64,000 bases of DNA. Source: Neurospora tetraspora (Eukaryota; Ascomycota; Sordariomycetes; Sordariales; Sordariaceae). The notes beneath the pieces are model-generated. The model searched no databases and was not told the origin of the DNA. It saw nothing but the letters and a program-made list of their open reading frames with translations. Of the stretch, positions 62,201-64,000 are shown in pieces. Each line of letters opens with the position of its first letter. Positions within the stretch are counted from its first letter, which is position 1. The stretch spans positions 3,844,001-3,908,000 of the forward strand of contig NW_026944383.1 in the NCBI RefSeq assembly GCF_033439725.1, written 5' to 3'. The translations under genes and the position numbers were made by a program.

Positions 62201-64000
62201 CGCTAAATTAACTTACTACTTAATATACCTACGAATTTATAAATTATTAACGCAAATTTTAGAAGAAGTTATAGAAATTTATTAACGGCCCCCTTCTAAC
62301 TTATATACTAACCCGAACTATCGTTTATTAAAATTTAAATAATAATATGAAATTCCGTTTCCCCCAACCTAATCTATACATTAATACAAATCTTTATATC
62401 GCCCGTCCTACGCTACTTTTTAATATAATTATTTACCTAATTTCGACGCTCGCTTTAATATTTATAATAACGAAAGTAATAATAATAATTATTAATCGCC
62501 AGTAATTCACCCTAACGATCCCTCGCTTTTCCTAGTCTATTATATAGAAGATCATTTTAAATTTATTTCATTTATTCCCTATATAATTAGTAACGAATTT
62601 ATTTATTTCTATATTTAATAAATTTATAGTAACGTTGCTATCTTAGAATTCTTTAACTCTAATTATAAAGAGTTTAAAGAGGATATAAATATTAATAAGT
62701 ACCGCCCTTCTACTAATAAAAATAAATTTAATAGCGAAGCAGAACTTTCTATTAATAAAGGTTCGGCGGTCGGTCCTATCCTCGAAAATAATAAATTTAA
62801 CTACTCCTTTAAATCTTCCGAACGCCCTAATTCCTCTAACTCTTCTAATTCCGAACCGTCTTCTAATTCTAAATCGTTTTCCAATTCCGGATTATCTTCT
62901 AATTCTAACGACAATTCTAATAATTCCGTAAATTATATAGAATTAGATATCCCTTTCTTTGGTAATATTTAAAAAATCAAATCCTCTTATTAGTCTTTTT
63001 CGAAATCCTCTTCTATTTCCCCTAATAAGCGCAATACTACTCCAACCTTTAATTATAACCGTCCTTCTACTTAAAAGAGTAATAAAATTCCTATTAGTAG
63101 TAATTTTATATTTTTATATTATATAAGTAATATACCCCAGCCTCTTATTAATATATCCTTTAATAATAATAATAGCCGGCATTTCTATAATTAAAATTTC
63201 CTAAATAAAGTCCCTACCTTTCCTACGCCTTTATATTAATAAATTAATACCCCCGAATCGCCCTTCGGTCGGTTAATCCTAAACCCTTTTCTTAAGCCGG
63301 GCTCTTCCCGCTTCGGAAGCCCTTTTAATTTTAAAAATAAAGAACTCTTTATTTCTATTTATAGAAACTTATAATTTAACTCGGAGGGAGGCGGCTCTTC
63401 GCTTAATAAATAGCGTAATCCTATCGTTTTAAACTCTTTCATCGACTATCCTTGTAATTATATCTATTTTCCTCCTCTAAAATCTTAAAAATCAGTTTTA
63501 CCTTTAAAATAGGGCGGGGATATAAATTCCGTTAACGCAATATTAAGGGTTTCCGTAGTAATTACCCTTACATTTTATATAGTCGCTTCCCTTTGGTAAT
63601 TCCCAATCCTCTTAATACCCTTTCCCGGCAATTTAATTTATTTAATTACTTATATAAACTACTTCGTATTAGAAATCCCTTAGCCCTAACCCTTATAATT
63701 CGGATTAATAATTCCTCTCTATCTAAAATTAAACTTTTCACCGCTTCGTCGACTATAATTATATTTCTTATTTTAACAACCTTACCCTCTATTAAACCTA
63801 TTACGAAGGTCCATCCCGTCGCTGAAAGAATTCTTCCTTCGGAGGCAATTTATTAATTTATAGAGAGTTTATTTACTATAATACCTTATCGCCCCCTTTT
63901 TATCGACTTTAATAAATTTAAAATCATAAATTACGTTTATATTTTTCAAAATTAATTTATTATATCTATTATGAATAATAATCTTCCAATACTTTATTCG
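59230..64000. repeat. AT-rich RIP-degraded repeat block running off the right edge
   Basis: Composition changes at about 59.25 kb from balanced to strongly AT-rich, with TA/TAA/TAG everywhere and almost no long ORF, as in the 4-7 kb block. Two sub-blocks can be seen. From about 59.3 to 60.7 kb the plus strand is G/T-rich and poor in C. From about 60.8 kb to the end it is A/C/T-rich and poor in G. This suggests two different elements, or opposite mutation polarity. No terminal repeats, reverse transcriptase or integrase motif could be recognised. Confidence 0.85.
61950..63490 (+). pseudogene. RIP-inactivated long reading frame of unknown function
   Basis: In one plus-strand frame (codon starts at multiples of 3) the sequence reads like a protein of 500 or more residues broken only by TAA and TAG; I met no TGA in the parts read. 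Readable pieces include LLTQILEEVIEIY, NDPSLFLVYYIEDHFKFISF and PESPFGRLILNPFLKPGSSR. A run at about 62,830-62,930 repeats Ser-Asn (SSNSSNSEPSSNSKSFSNSG), best explained as an original Ser-Asp run changed by TpG-to-TpA mutation (GAT to AAT). The family is not recognised: no DDE, reverse transcriptase, helicase or kinase motif. It may be an unusual transposon protein or a captured host gene. Limits are approximate. Confidence 0.55.

Noticed and set aside
61600-62700. Hydrophobic, membrane-protein-like reading in the next plus-strand frame
   Set aside because: It also lacks TGA, but a parallel frame gives a far more protein-like sequence (Trp, Pro, Asp and Tyr context) that continues to 63.49 kb, so the hydrophobic reading is probably a frame shadow.

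Overview
This is a gene-rich nuclear window from a filamentous ascomycete (Pezizomycotina, probably Sordariomycetes; no species named). Three things show this. Coding genes carry short GT...AG introns (about 50-400 nt) with CTAAC-like branch points. Several products have typical Pezizomycotina forms, such as an LSD1 demethylase fused to an HMG box. Two blocks are AT-rich and carry the marks of repeat-induced point mutation (RIP). I saw no tRNA, rRNA or CRISPR array.

Layout, left to right. A possible first exon of a minus-strand gene leaves at the left edge (239-185). ATP3, the mitochondrial ATP synthase gamma subunit (+), lies at 1935-3365. A RIP-killed, TA-flanked Fot1/pogo-type DNA transposon occupies 3943-7203. 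Minus-strand genes follow: an LSD1/KDM1-type demethylase (12035-7788), VPS33 (15452-13191) and a UBE2W-like ubiquitin E2 (17035-16414). A CaM kinase (+, 19450-21139) converges on a poly-Q protein of unknown function (-, 24364-23066). A 5 kb stretch without a clear gene precedes a damaged full-length ABC-B transporter (+, 29353-33457). Next, all minus, come an unrecognised gene with an in-frame TAG (37373-34595), a She3-like coiled-coil protein (39934-38663) and symplekin/PTA1 (45176-42405). COA3 (+, 46204-46552), DEP1/SDS3-like (-, 49414-47160), NOP12 (+, 50260-52240), alpha-tubulin (-, 55508-53291) and a GPI-anchored KNH-type wall protein (-, 57606-56785) complete the gene-rich part. From about 59.2 kb to the right edge the DNA is AT-rich and RIP-degraded.

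The genes are mostly single-copy housekeeping functions with no shared pathway: respiration (ATP3, COA3), chromatin (KDM1, DEP1), RNA processing (PTA1, NOP12), vesicle fusion (VPS33) and cytoskeleton (tubulin). They do not form a cluster. Divergent pairs such as COA3/PTA1 and DEP1/NOP12 share 0.8-1 kb promoter regions.

The most interesting parts are the two RIP blocks, the two lesions in the ABC transporter, the TAG with apparently coding sequence beyond it, a near-perfect 37-bp palindrome just after the PTA1 stop, and a three-codon upstream ORF whose stop overlaps the COA3 start after a predicted splice. Exon boundaries come from reading frame and splice consensus only; there is no transcript evidence. 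I found no clearly new functional system. The nearest candidate is the unrecognised long reading frame in the right-hand RIP block.
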